Part shown: positions 1 to 8,362 of the stretch, in pieces | How the letters are laid out: each line of letters begins with the position of its first letter | Position numbering within the stretch: position 1 is the first letter of the stretch | Origin: Gordonia jinhuaensis | GTDB taxonomy: Bacteria; Actinomycetota; Actinomycetes; Mycobacteriales; Mycobacteriaceae | Assembly: GCF_014639795.1 (NCBI RefSeq) | Contig: NZ_BMGC01000001.1 | Location: 139,382 to 203,381, forward strand | Direction of reading: 5' to 3' | Length of the DNA stretch: 64,000 bases | Notes under the pieces: model-generated | What the model was told of the DNA's origin: nothing | The model's database searches: none | The model's input: only the letters and a program-made list of their open reading frames with translations | Translations under genes and position numbers: made by a program

Positions 1-2
1 AG

Positions 3-701
3 GAGGAGATCGACGCGGCTGCCAGCGCGGAGGACGAGGACGAACCCACCGATGACGACGACGTCGAAATCGTCTCAGGCGCAGCGGTTGTCGCAGGAGA
101 CGATGAGTCCGACGACGACGATGATGATGACGACGACATCGCCGACGAGGACGATTTCTGGACCGAGGTCGGTATCGACCCGGTTCGCATCGTGACCTCC
201 GCAGGCGAGTACGTGACGCTGCGTTGCTATCTCGGCGACGACCCGGTGTTCTTGGGCCGTGACGGCAAGATCTTCGTGTTCTCCTCCGACCGAGCACTGC
301 TCCGCTATCTCGCCGACGCCACCGACCACGACCTCGCCGAGGTGAGTACCTACCCCGAGGTGCAGACCGCGGCGACCGACGGATCGTTGGAGATCGACGT
401 CTACGACGACAATGTGTACGTGCTGCCGGGTATCAGCGAGGACATCGCCGACGGCCCGCGACGGATGGACCGCCACCAACTCGAATTGGCCGTCGAATTG
501 CTCACCGATGCCGCCGATTTCGCCGATGACGACTCGGTGTCGGAGGCACTCGGCTCCACCACCCCGCTCGGGTGGTTCGTCGACTACGCGGTGAACTTCG
601 ACCCCAAGCGCCTCGCGCCGAGCCCGCCGTTCGACAACGAAGCCGACGCATGGAAGGCACTCGAGCACGATTTCGAGGAGCGCCTTCAGGTCCGCTCGTA
701 G
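3..701 (+). CDS. Acidic conserved protein, 5' end missing
   Basis: The reading frame is open from the left edge, so the gene begins before the window; 232 residues are visible. The first ~50 visible residues are extremely acidic, with runs of Asp and Glu including nine consecutive Asp. A folded-looking domain follows (from about position 150), with motifs such as EYVTLRCYLGDDPVFLG and WFVDYAVNFDPKRLAP. An internal GTG at 192 could be mistaken for the start, but the acidic frame upstream is uninterrupted. Position just before add-deoA-cdd recalls the conserved mycobacterial protein Rv3311; that equivalence is inferred from gene order only. Function unknown. Such proteins are sometimes labelled 'primosomal protein', for which I see no support here. 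Confidence 0.8.
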   Translation, partial: EEIDAAASAEDEDEPTDDDDVEIVSGAAVVAGDDESDDDDDDDDDIADEDDFWTEVGIDPVRIVTSAGEYVTLRCYLGDDPVFLGRDGKIFVFSSDRALLRYLADATDHDLAEVSTYPEVQTAATDGSLEIDVYDDNVYVLPGISEDIADGPRRMDRHQLELAVELLTDAADFADDDSVSEALGSTTPLGWFVDYAVNFDPKRLAPSPPFDNEADAWKALEHDFEERLQVRS

Positions 702-744
702 ACGTACAGGGTTTCCGCAGTCGAATGCGGCGGCAAGACATGAT

Positions 745-782
745 GATTCGGCGGTGGGTCACCGTGGACCCACCGCCGAATC
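745..782. terminator. Perfect 16-bp hairpin between convergent genes
   Basis: The arms at 745-760 (GATTCGGCGGTGGGTC) and 767-782 are exact reverse complements around a 6-nt loop. The hairpin lies between the end of the acidic-protein gene and the end of the convergent T7SS substrate gene. It probably acts as a bidirectional terminator, although neither side has a good T-tract. Confidence 0.6.
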
Positions 783-827
783 AGTACGCTCGCGGTGACT
801 GGATGCGTGGAACTCCGGGTCGATCGC

Positions 828-2624
828 TCAGTAGTTGAGGTTCAGCGGACCACTTTTGTGCGGCCCCTGATCGTCATCATCGGGCAGGTCGAGAACGGGC
901 ACGACAGCGTCGAGTCCCGGCCCGATGATCTCTTCACCGTTCTTAATCGACAACAACAGCTTCGAGGGTTTGTGCGCCTTGTCGTCGTTGCTCTTTGCCG
1001 CTGAGCCGCCGCGTGCAGCCATCGGCGCGCCACCGGCAGACTGCGACGACACGCTCGCTCCTTGAGCGGCACGCATCGCTGCGGCCTCGGCAGCTGCCAT
1101 CCGGGGCGTGAGACGCGCCGCATTCTCCGCAGCGCCCAACGCTCCGGCGCCGACGCCACCGAGCGCTCCGGCGCCGCCGAGTCCACCCACGGCGCCGAGC
1201 CCTGCGGACAATCCCCCGGCGCCGCCGGCACGGGAGGCAGCAGCTCCAGCTGCGCCCGCAGCACCGCCCATTCCCGGCAGGAAGCCTTCTGCACCGAGGC
1301 CATCAGCACCACCGGAGAGTCCCATGGTCTCGGTTGAGGCTCCGTCAGAAGACCGGCTCAGTCCGTCTGCAGCCTGCGACAGGCTGCTTGCGGCATTCTG
1401 ACTGGCCGATTGCATCGACGACAGCGCCGACCCGGGGTTCGTCGAACCAGCGGACGCAGCAGCCGCCTTCGCCGAATCAAGCCCAGATGCCGACTCGGCG
1501 AGCTCCTTGGCCGCGTTGCTCCCCGAAGTGCCAGCGCTCGCGCTTGCGCCGATACCCGACAGTCCCCCACCAGCACCGCTCCCGCCGCCGAAACCACCAA
1601 GATTCGCGGCACTGATACCGCTGCCCCCGACACCCCACCCTGGGGGCGCGGGCACCACCGGCTTGGCAACCACCGGATTGTAGGGCGTGGACGCCTTCGG
1701 CATGCCCGTGTTGTTCTCGATCACCGCCGGGTTGTACAGCGACGCCATCAGCTCTCGCGCCTTCTCCGTGCGCGAATCATTATGAACAAACGAAGTCACC
1801 TTGCCGAAAAACTTCTTCACACCGCTACCGGTTGCTACGGAGGGCTCGGGAACCTTGGCCTGGAAGGCGGTCAGTGACTCGGTCAGTGCGCCTGTGCTCG
1901 CTGCGGCCACTCGCAACTCCGATTGGATCTGGTTGGCAGACGTTACGAAGTTCTGCAGACCTTCGCGAATCGCTTGGGGTCCTGAACCATCCCAATGCGT
2001 ACCCGGACCGATCTGACGGAGAACGCCATCATTGAATTGGTCAATCACCGCGTTGAGCTTTCGAGAGGCCGCCTCGTACGACACGACGACGATCCCCAGT
2101 GCGACAGCGTCGATCGAGCGGGTCTTTTCGTAAATCGAGTGCACATCAAAGTTGAAGGGGTTTTCCGGACTCGCGGCACCGGGCCACATCCCAGCCTGCG
2201 ACATGGTTGTGAATTGTGATCGGCTCGGACTCGTCTGCGGGCCTCCACGATTGGTGTCGTATCGACCCGCGCGACGCACATTCTTCAAATCCACCGTGTT
2301 GTTGTCTTCGGTGTTCTGCATCGCCAGACCACAGGCGCGAACGGCATTCGCGATTTCAACCAATGTCTTACCCATTTCGTCGAGTTTCGCAACGAACTCG
2401 ACACCCATCTTTGACAGCTCCCGGGCCATTGTCTTACCAGACCCGAAGTCGCCACATCCCGAAACTGAGTCGACCTGAAGGGCCGCCGACGAGACGTTCG
2501 CGAGGGCGTCAGAGCACGAGATACAGTTCGCGATCACCGTGCGACACACCTCAGGGTCGAAAACTGCGTAACCGGCAGCGCCGCTCGACCCGATGCTCGA
2601 CCAATACGTCTGAGGGTCAGCCAT
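828..2624 (-). CDS. Type VII secretion (ESX) substrate-like Gly/Ala-rich protein
   Basis: 598 residues. The N-terminal ~120 residues and residues ~165-265 each look like a helical hairpin; the second carries a WxG turn (HWDGSGPQAI), as in WXG100/PPE/EspB-type substrates. The C-terminal half is low-complexity Gly/Ala/Ser, as in secreted mycobacterial PPE or EspB proteins. No Sec signal peptide is seen, consistent with ESX export. Several Cys lie in the N-terminal hairpin (EVCRTVIANCISC). GTG at 2627 abuts the stop of the upstream lipoprotein; the next codon, ATG at 2624, has GGGG at better spacing and is chosen. The two genes are probably one operon, with the EspG-like gene divergent. The substrate-family assignment is inferred from architecture and neighbours; the precise family is not identified. 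Confidence 0.7.
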   Translation of the reverse strand: MADPQTYWSSIGSSGAAGYAVFDPEVCRTVIANCISCSDALANVSSAALQVDSVSGCGDFGSGKTMARELSKMGVEFVAKLDEMGKTLVEIANAVRACGLAMQNTEDNNTVDLKNVRRAGRYDTNRGGPQTSPSRSQFTTMSQAGMWPGAASPENPFNFDVHSIYEKTRSIDAVALGIVVVSYEAASRKLNAVIDQFNDGVLRQIGPGTHWDGSGPQAIREGLQNFVTSANQIQSELRVAAASTGALTESLTAFQAKVPEPSVATGSGVKKFFGKVTSFVHNDSRTEKARELMASLYNPAVIENNTGMPKASTPYNPVVAKPVVPAPPGWGVGGSGISAANLGGFGGGSGAGGGLSGIGASASAGTSGSNAAKELAESASGLDSAKAAAASAGSTNPGSALSSMQSASQNAASSLSQAADGLSRSSDGASTETMGLSGGADGLGAEGFLPGMGGAAGAAGAAASRAGGAGGLSAGLGAVGGLGGAGALGGVGAGALGAAENAARLTPRMAAAEAAAMRAAQGASVSSQSAGGAPMAARGGSAAKSNDDKAHKPSKLLLSIKNGEEIIGPGLDAVVPVLDLPDDDDQGPHKSGPLNLNY

Positions 2625-2627
2625 CAC

Positions 2628-3266
2628 TCACCCCATCTCCGATGGTTTAGTGGGCATGTATTGATACAAAGAATTTCCAAACTCTTCCAGCTTGCTGCAC
2701 AGATCTACATTGTCTCCGGTTGAGGAATACCCTGAATGCAGAAGCCACAATGCCGTACCGTAAAACGTTCCCCACGACAGATAGCAGGTGTTCTCCCTGC
2801 CATCGCGCGTGTACAGGTAAGCGCGGTTCGGGCCGAGGACAACATTTTCATTTGAAATCCTGATGCCGTCCTGCGCAATCACTTCATGAAATGGTTCAGA
2901 AGTGACACCTACGGAGAGGGTATACGCAGTTCCCTCGCCATTCGGATTGTCGTAGCTTATTTCGCAGGTGTGCAACAGCTTTGATACGGGCGTATCGGGA
3001 GAGCGCGTCTTGTAACCAGGTGACGGGGTGAACCCCACCTTCGCCAGAGCGTCATCGGGAAACCGTGGACACAGGTCAGGCATTCGCGCGAAGTAGGGAC
3101 TTGAACTGCCGGCCTCAGTGGCGGTCGTCGCTAACGATTGGTCAGACGCCCCAGCGCCGAGCGACGAGGCCGCTGTGTCAGGCGAACCACTGTCAGACCC
3201 ACTGCCGCAACCTGCCACCAACGACGCCACGACGACTCCGACAACGGCGATAACCTCACGTCTCAC
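2628..3266 (-). CDS. DUF3558-like lipoprotein
   Basis: 212 residues. The N-terminus is a lipoprotein signal (MRREVIAVVGVVVASLVAGC), with the lipidated Cys at residue 20 followed by a Ser/Gly/Ala linker. The mature part has a DUF3558-like pattern: PDLCPRFPDDALAKVGF, then a pair of conserved Cys (HTCEISY, NTCYLSW) and a final DLCSKLEEF helix. Its stop directly abuts the downstream T7SS substrate gene. DUF3558 lipoproteins commonly accompany EspG and PPE-like genes in Nocardia, Rhodococcus and Gordonia (recalled, not searched). The gene is conspicuously AT-rich for this chromosome: 25 of 60 bases at 2641-2700 are G or C. Its molecular function is unknown; it is presumably anchored to the outer face of the membrane. 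Confidence 0.75.
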   Translation of the reverse strand: MRREVIAVVGVVVASLVAGCGSGSDSGSPDTAASSLGAGASDQSLATTATEAGSSSPYFARMPDLCPRFPDDALAKVGFTPSPGYKTRSPDTPVSKLLHTCEISYDNPNGEGTAYTLSVGVTSEPFHEVIAQDGIRISNENVVLGPNRAYLYTRDGRENTCYLSWGTFYGTALWLLHSGYSSTGDNVDLCSKLEEFGNSLYQYMPTKPSEMG

Positions 3267-3582
3267 GGCTGCGAACCTTACCCAAGCGAAGTCACTGCGG
3301 CGAGCAGTGTCGATTGCGCAGCCGACACCAGGTGTCTACTTGTCGTCGCCGTCAACCCAGCCAGCGCACACAGAATGGCGGTTGCCGTATCCCACGATGT
3401 CGATAGGGCATCTGTGGACCCGCCGTTGTCATTCAACTGACCGCATTCGCAGACTCGGCATGCCCGCCCGCCGCGGCGCCCTCTACCATCGCACGCGGTG
3501 GCAGCCCGACTATCAGGGCGAGAAGTAAGTCCGTCTGGAGGATGACGTTGTACGTGTGGCGATCAGCTGCAGGAGTTTGGGC
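3267..3582. other. Divergent intergenic region, lipoprotein / espG-like
   Basis: 316 bp between divergent starts. It must contain both promoters of the T7SS module. I see no convincing -10/-35 pair, repeat or small gene, only the SD AGGAG at 3571-3575 for the EspG-like gene. Confidence 0.5.
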
Positions 3583-4356
3583 ATGATCATCACTCCGCAG
3601 GCATTTCTGGCGGTGTGGCGCCACCTCAACAACAGTGAACCTCCGTCGGTCTTCCAGTACCGCACCGAAGGCATGGACGAACTCGACGTGGCCGTGCGCC
3701 GCGAGCAGCAACTCGTCGAGGAGATCGTCCCCACACTCACTGACGGTCAGCGCGCCATGTTCACGGTGCTTGCGACAGCAAAACTGAAGGCCCGCGTACT
3801 CGGGCTCGATGAAACCCTCGGTGAGAACGACCAGCGCGGTCACACCCGCGTCTACTCGGCGGGTGTGGCCTCCACTGGAGCAGTCATCGCCGCCCAGACA
3901 CCCGGCACCGGCGGATTCGGCGGAAACATCACTGTCAGCGGCATGCAGTACGCGGCATGGCCCAAGCGCCTCGTCGAGGCACTACCGGACTCGCCCGGCG
4001 CCGGCCACATCCCCGCCGTCTACGGGTTCGACGACAACTTCTCGTCCGGCAACGGCACGTCGATCCGCGTGTCTGCGACGCCAGATCCGGTGGTGCGCGC
4101 CAAACGCGCGCACATGGAGGCGCCATCGCGAACAACGGGCATCATCGAGGTCACGCTTCATGACATGGGCACAGCCATTCCGGCACAACAGGTCTCACTG
4201 TATTACCGCGATATCGACGACGACGGTCGCTACGCCCTGACTCAATTCGGCCGCGACGATCTGATCCCTGCCGACGCCGCGACGATGACGTCACTGGTCA
4301 GCCGCTGCTTCAGCCACGTGACGCAGCGGTTCGAGGATCTCGCCGACGCCTACTGA
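3583..4356 (+). CDS. ESX secretion-associated protein, EspG family
   Basis: 257 residues. The opening (IITPQAFLAVWRHLNNSEPPSVFQ) matches the start of EspG-family chaperones, whose members bind PE/PPE-type substrates in the cytosol and keep them export-competent. The ~250-residue length is typical of the family, with an alternating strand/helix pattern and a C-terminal VSRCFSHVTQRFEDLADAY. ATG at 3583 is preceded by AGGAG at 3571-3575 with 7-nt spacing; an upstream in-frame start at 3556 has no such site and would add nine residues outside the domain. It is divergent from the lipoprotein and substrate genes, so it is probably the dedicated chaperone for that substrate. No EccB/C/D/E or MycP gene is in the window, so the export machine must be elsewhere. 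Confidence 0.8.
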   Translation: MIITPQAFLAVWRHLNNSEPPSVFQYRTEGMDELDVAVRREQQLVEEIVPTLTDGQRAMFTVLATAKLKARVLGLDETLGENDQRGHTRVYSAGVASTGAVIAAQTPGTGGFGGNITVSGMQYAAWPKRLVEALPDSPGAGHIPAVYGFDDNFSSGNGTSIRVSATPDPVVRAKRAHMEAPSRTTGIIEVTLHDMGTAIPAQQVSLYYRDIDDDGRYALTQFGRDDLIPADAATMTSLVSRCFSHVTQRFEDLADAY

Positions 4357-4363
4357 CCCCCCG

Positions 4364-5506
4364 TCAGCCGATCAGCACCGCGTAACCGGGTTTGATGATC
4401 TCGTCGATCATCGCCAGCCGCTCGTCGAAGTGGATGAACGCCGACTTCATCGCATTGACGGTGAACCGCTCGAAATCGGCCCAGCCATAACCGAACTGGC
4501 CGGCGAGGACCGCGAACTCCTTGCTCATCGAGGTATCGCTCATCAGCCGGTTGTCGGTGTTGACGGTGACCCGGAAACGCAATCTCGCCAGCACATTGAA
4601 CGGATGCTCGGCGATCGACGCCACCGCACCGGTCTGCACATTGCTGCTCGGGCACAGCTCCAACGGGATTCGCTTGTCCCGCACGTAATTGGCGATCTCG
4701 CCGAGTTTCGCACCGTGGAAGTCGTGAGCGGTGAAGTCGGCGTCTTCGGGCAGGCTGATGTCGTCGATCACCCGTACACCGTGTCCGAGCCGGTCGGTGC
4801 CGCAGAAGCTGATCGCCTCGTGGATCGACGGGAGTCCGAACGCCTCACCGGCGTGAATCGTGAAGGGCGCGTTGTGGGCGCGCATGTACTCGAAAGCGTC
4901 GAGATGTCTGGTGGGCGGATATCCGGCCTCGGCACCGGCGATGTCGAACCCGACCACGCCGCGATCGCGGAAACGGACGGCGAGTTCGGCGATCTCACGC
5001 GAACGCGCGGCGTGGCGCATCGCCGTCACCAGACAGCGCACCGTGATCGGCCGCCCCGCCGATGCGCTGAGCGCCTCCCCCTCGGCGAATCCCTTCAGAA
5101 CCGCCTCCACCACCTCGTCGAGCGTCAGCCCGGCTTCGAGGTGTTGCTCAGGGGCGAACCGGACCTCCGCGTAGACCACCCCGTCGTTGGCGAGGTCCTC
5201 GGCGCATTCGAGTGCCACCCGTTCCAGCGCACCGGCGGTCTGCATCACCCCCACCGTGTGCTCGAAAGTCTCCAGATACCGCACGAGCGACCCGCTGTCG
5301 GCGGACGCGCGGAACCAGGTCGCCAACGACGGACCGTCAGAGGCAGGCAATTTGGTATAGCCCACCTGCTCGGCGAGCTCGAGCACGGTCTGCGGACGCA
5401 AGCCACCGTCGAGGTGGTCGTGCAGAACGACTTTGGGGGCCAGTGCGAACAACGCCGGATCGGGATCCGGGCCGAAAGGACTCACCGGCGGCATCGACGT
5501 GGTCAT
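4364..5506 (-). CDS. add: Adenosine deaminase
   Basis: 380 residues. It deaminates adenosine (and deoxyadenosine) to inosine in cytosolic purine salvage. Family signatures are present: N-terminal zinc site [14 protein letters not shown], proton-transfer Glu in [15 protein letters not shown], and the C-terminal metal-binding stretch [13 protein letters not shown]. Length is normal. ATG at 5506 overlaps the TGA of deoA (ATGA), so translation is probably coupled, and it is the last gene of the salvage operon cdd-deoA-add. It is convergent with the EspG-like gene, with only 7 nt between the stops. Confidence 0.95.
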   Translation of the reverse strand: MTTSMPPVSPFGPDPDPALFALAPKVVLHDHLDGGLRPQTVLELAEQVGYTKLPASDGPSLATWFRASADSGSLVRYLETFEHTVGVMQTAGALERVALECAEDLANDGVVYAEVRFAPEQHLEAGLTLDEVVEAVLKGFAEGEALSASAGRPITVRCLVTAMRHAARSREIAELAVRFRDRGVVGFDIAGAEAGYPPTRHLDAFEYMRAHNAPFTIHAGEAFGLPSIHEAISFCGTDRLGHGVRVIDDISLPEDADFTAHDFHGAKLGEIANYVRDKRIPLELCPSSNVQTGAVASIAEHPFNVLARLRFRVTVNTDNRLMSDTSMSKEFAVLAGQFGYGWADFERFTVNAMKSAFIHFDERLAMIDEIIKPGYAVLIG

Positions 5507-6825
5507 GAGCCGACGGTAACCCGATCGATCACCCGATGGGGGATCTCGACGGTGTGGTCACCGACACGCACGGCGTCGGTCAGAGCCGCTATCGCGCCGG
5601 CGAACCGCGAGGGGTCGGCGGCATGCAGAGTGAACATCGGCGCACCGGATGCCACCGTCTCCCCAGGACGCGCATGGATCACCACGCCGGCCTCGGCGGC
5701 GACCGGCTCGCCCTGGCGTGCCCGGCCTGCACCCAGACGCCACGCCGCCACGCCGACCGCCATCGCGTCGATCGACTCGATCACCCCGCCCGCGGGCACG
5801 GTGACGGTCTCGGTGTGGGCGGCCACCGGCAGCGGCGCATCCGGGTCGCCACCCTGCTCGCGGATCATCGCGCGCCAGCGATCCATCGCCGTCCCGTCGG
5901 CGAGGTGATCGGCTGGGTCGACGCCGGTGATGCCGCCCAACGCGAGCATCTCCGTGGCCAGCGCGAGCGTCAGCTCCACCACGTCGGCCGGACCGCCGCC
6001 GGCGAGCACCTCGAGCGCTTCGGCCACCTCCAGGGCGTTGCCGGCCGTGCGGCCCAACGGCGCGTCCATCCGGGTGAGCAACGCGACGGTGTCGACGCCG
6101 GAGTCGTGACCCAGCGCGACCATCGTCTCGGCCAACTCCCGGGCATCGGGTTCGGTCTTCATGAACGCACCAGACCCCACCTTCACGTCGAGCACCAACG
6201 CGGAGGTGCCCTCGGCGATCTTCTTGCTCATGATCGAGCTCGCGATCAGCGGGATGGACTCCACTGTGGCGGTCACGTCGCGCAGCGCGTAGAGCTTGCG
6301 GTCGGCCGGCGCGAGATCGGCACCCGCCGCGCACACCACGGCGCCCACCTTCTCCAGCGCGGCGGTCATCTCCGCCGTCGTCAGATCGGCGCGCCAGCCG
6401 GGGATCGACTCGAGTTTGTCCAGGGTCCCGCCGGTGTGTCCGAGCCCCCGGCCCGACAGCTGCGGAACGGCCAGACCGTACGAGGCGACCAGCGGGCCGA
6501 GCGGAAGGGTGATCTTGTCGCCCACACCACCGGTGGAATGCTTGTCCACGGTCCGCAGCGGCGACCCGGCGCGGCGCAGGCCGGAGAAGTCCATCCGGTG
6601 CCCCGTCGCGATCATCGCCTCGGTCCATCGGGCGATCTCGTGCCGGTCCATCCCGTTGATCACGATCGCCATCGCCAGGGCCGACATCTGCTCGTCGGCC
6701 ACCTCACCGGCGGTGTAGGCCTCGACCACCCAGTCGATCTGTGCGTCCGACAGCGCCCCGCCATCGCGTTTGGTGGCGATCACCGACACCGCGTCGAAGA
6801 CATCTGTCACAGCCACATCGGTCAC
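5503..6825 (-). CDS. deoA: Thymidine phosphorylase
   Basis: 440 residues. It phosphorolyses thymidine or deoxyuridine to the base and deoxyribose-1-phosphate. The pyrimidine-nucleoside phosphorylase signature is clear ([20 protein letters not shown]), with [17 protein letters not shown], and Lys/Ser phosphate-binding residues in [11 protein letters not shown]. The C-terminal domain has the usual glycine-rich fold ([19 protein letters not shown]). GTG at 6825 overlaps the cdd stop (GTGA); the frame stays open upstream inside cdd, but that extension is unrelated to the family. It overlaps add by 4 nt downstream. It is the middle gene of a compact pyrimidine/purine salvage operon. Confidence 0.95.
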   Translation of the reverse strand: MTDVAVTDVFDAVSVIATKRDGGALSDAQIDWVVEAYTAGEVADEQMSALAMAIVINGMDRHEIARWTEAMIATGHRMDFSGLRRAGSPLRTVDKHSTGGVGDKITLPLGPLVASYGLAVPQLSGRGLGHTGGTLDKLESIPGWRADLTTAEMTAALEKVGAVVCAAGADLAPADRKLYALRDVTATVESIPLIASSIMSKKIAEGTSALVLDVKVGSGAFMKTEPDARELAETMVALGHDSGVDTVALLTRMDAPLGRTAGNALEVAEALEVLAGGGPADVVELTLALATEMLALGGITGVDPADHLADGTAMDRWRAMIREQGGDPDAPLPVAAHTETVTVPAGGVIESIDAMAVGVAAWRLGAGRARQGEPVAAEAGVVIHARPGETVASGAPMFTLHAADPSRFAGAIAALTDAVRVGDHTVEIPHRVIDRVTVGS

Positions 6826-7226
6826 AACTGCCCCACTTCGAGGTCGTCGGGACCAAAGGCGTCCGGGAGCAGCTCCCGCAGGGGCTTGGGGCCCTGCGGA
6901 TGATCGATCAGCATGTCCGGGCCGCCGTGTTCGAGAAGTACCTGCCGGCAGCGTCCGCACGGCATGAGGATGGCGCCGCGACTGTCGGTGCACGACAACG
7001 CGACAAGTCGACCACCGCCGGTTGTGTAGAGGTTCGCCGCGATCGCGCATTCGGCGCAGAATCCGAGGCCGTATGAGACATTCTCCACATTCGAACCGCC
7101 GATAATCCGGCCGTCATCCACTAGTGCACCAGCACCGACTGGAAACCTCGAATAGGGCGCATAGGCCCTCTCCATCGATTCTTTGGCCTTGGCTCGCAAC
7201 GACTTCCAATCGATGACCGCACTCAC
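6822..7226 (-). CDS. cdd: Cytidine deaminase
   Basis: 134 residues, typical of the small tetrameric zinc cytidine deaminases. It converts cytidine and deoxycytidine to uridine and deoxyuridine. The catalytic Glu and first zinc Cys are in GLGFCAECAIAAN; the other two zinc Cys are in LMPCGRCRQVL. FPVGAGALVDDG near the N-terminus binds substrate. GTG at 7226 gives the usual family start (VIDWKSLRAKAKESM), with TAGGGG just upstream; longer in-frame starts add sequence foreign to the family. First gene of the cdd-deoA-add operon, divergent from sdhC. Confidence 0.93.
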   Translation of the reverse strand: MSAVIDWKSLRAKAKESMERAYAPYSRFPVGAGALVDDGRIIGGSNVENVSYGLGFCAECAIAANLYTTGGGRLVALSCTDSRGAILMPCGRCRQVLLEHGGPDMLIDHPQGPKPLRELLPDAFGPDDLEVGQL

Positions 7227-7275
7227 TCGACAAACCCCTACCCCGTTGATGAACCCTTCGCAGCAACATCCACTT

Positions 7276-7294
7276 GTTGGTAAGGCAAACCTAA
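7276..7294. promoter_or_regulatory. IdeR/DtxR-like iron box upstream of sdhC and cdd
   Basis: The 19-mer GTTGGTAAGGCAAACCTAA matches the IdeR/DtxR consensus TTAGGTTAGGCTAACCTAA at 15 of 19 positions by my count. It sits in the 218-bp divergent region between cdd and sdhC, 151 bp before the sdhC start. It is therefore a candidate iron-dependent control site for succinate dehydrogenase, an iron-rich enzyme. Binding is inferred. Confidence 0.45.
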
Positions 7295-7444
7295 GTTCAG
7301 TTCCGGTGTGCCACATCACTACTCAGGGGAGCATTTCTTGCGGCTCTCAGCATAGGTTTAGAGTTTGGTGTCAGTGGGTTCTCGATCGAGCCGCTCGGCA
7401 GGCTCGACCGCACATCCATCGACGATGTTGGAGGCCAATCCCGA

Positions 7445-7849
7445 ATGAGCACACCTACCGAGGTCGCGCCCGAGCCAGTACGCAAACGGTCCCTGTATCG
7501 AGGCGACCCTGGCATGTGGTCGTGGGTCCTGCACCGGATCACCGGTGTATCGATCTTCTTCTTTCTTTTCGTACACGTTCTCGACACTGCGGTCATCCGC
7601 GTCGACCCGAACAAGTACACCCAGGTTGTCGACACCTACAAGAACCCCGTGGTGGGGCTCATGGAGATCGGTCTCGTCGCCTGCGTCCTGTATCACGCAC
7701 TCAACGGCATCCGCATCATCCTCGTTGACTTCTGGGCCAAGGGCCCGAAGTACCAGCGTCAGATGCTGTGGATCATCCTCACGGTGTTCGTGATCGTATT
7801 CGCAGCTGCAGCGGTTCGCCTGCTGCAGATCTGGGTCAACCATCTCTAG
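7445..7849 (+). CDS. sdhC: Succinate dehydrogenase cytochrome b556 subunit
   Basis: 134 residues, membrane anchor of complex II. It has three predicted transmembrane helices. Helix 1 carries the SdhC signature MWSWVLHRITGVSIFFFLFVH, with a His that usually ligates haem b; the second conserved motif is LYHALNGIRIILVDF. It provides, with SdhD, the quinone site and haem environment. ATG at 7445 is the natural start, with the basic cytosolic leader preceding helix 1. First of four same-strand genes (sdhCDAB), the order found in mycobacteria; 15 bp separate it from sdhD. Confidence 0.92.
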   Translation: MSTPTEVAPEPVRKRSLYRGDPGMWSWVLHRITGVSIFFFLFVHVLDTAVIRVDPNKYTQVVDTYKNPVVGLMEIGLVACVLYHALNGIRIILVDFWAKGPKYQRQMLWIILTVFVIVFAAAAVRLLQIWVNHL

Positions 7850-7864
7850 GACGGGGCAACGACG

Positions 7865-8323
7865 ATGACGACTTCTTCGACTCCGCGAATCGCGAAAACG
7901 CTTGAGCGGGAACGCGACCGTCCGGCCAGTCTGGACAATCCCCGCTCCCCTCGCCGCCCCAAGGGCAACAACTTCGAGAAGAACGCATGGCTGTTCATGC
8001 GCTTCTCCGGCGTCGCGCTGATCTTCCTGACCATCGGCCACATGTTCATCATGCTGGCGTGGGACTCCCAGGGTGTGCACCGTATCGACGCCTCCTTCGT
8101 GGCCCACCGGTGGAAGGAACCGTTCTGGCAGTGCTGGGACCTCGCGATGCTGTGGCTGGCCCAGCTGCACGGCGGTAACGGCGTGCGCACGGTGATCGCC
8201 GACTACTCGCGTAACGACCGCACCCGCTTCTGGCTCAACGTCCTGCTTGCGCTGTCGATGATCTTGATCATCGGGCTCGGCACCTACGTGCTGCTGACGT
8301 TCGACCCGAGCAGCGCCAGCTAG
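7865..8323 (+). CDS. sdhD: Succinate dehydrogenase membrane anchor subunit
   Basis: 152 residues, the second hydrophobic subunit of complex II. A ~40-residue basic and proline-rich cytosolic leader precedes three helices. The first helix has FMRFSGVALIFLTIGHMFIM, with the conserved His expected to contact haem; the last ends in GLGTYVLLTFDP. The N-terminal stretch RIAKTLERERDRPASLDNPRSP resembles the actinobacterial SdhD leader. It lies between sdhC and sdhA in the operon. Confidence 0.92.
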   Translation: MTTSSTPRIAKTLERERDRPASLDNPRSPRRPKGNNFEKNAWLFMRFSGVALIFLTIGHMFIMLAWDSQGVHRIDASFVAHRWKEPFWQCWDLAMLWLAQLHGGNGVRTVIADYSRNDRTRFWLNVLLALSMILIIGLGTYVLLTFDPSSAS

Positions 8324-8362
8324 CCGACCACACACTTTTTCGATCGAGAGCGAGCAATCTTC

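Noticed and set aside
4430..5908. 492-codon open frame antisense to add and deoA
   Set aside because: Composition of a mirror frame (His/Arg/Gly-rich) and no family resemblance; add and deoA are certain.
7305..7320. CRP-like site in the sdh promoter (GTGTGCCACATCACT)
   Set aside because: The half-sites have the wrong spacing and neither matches TGTGA/TCACA fully.
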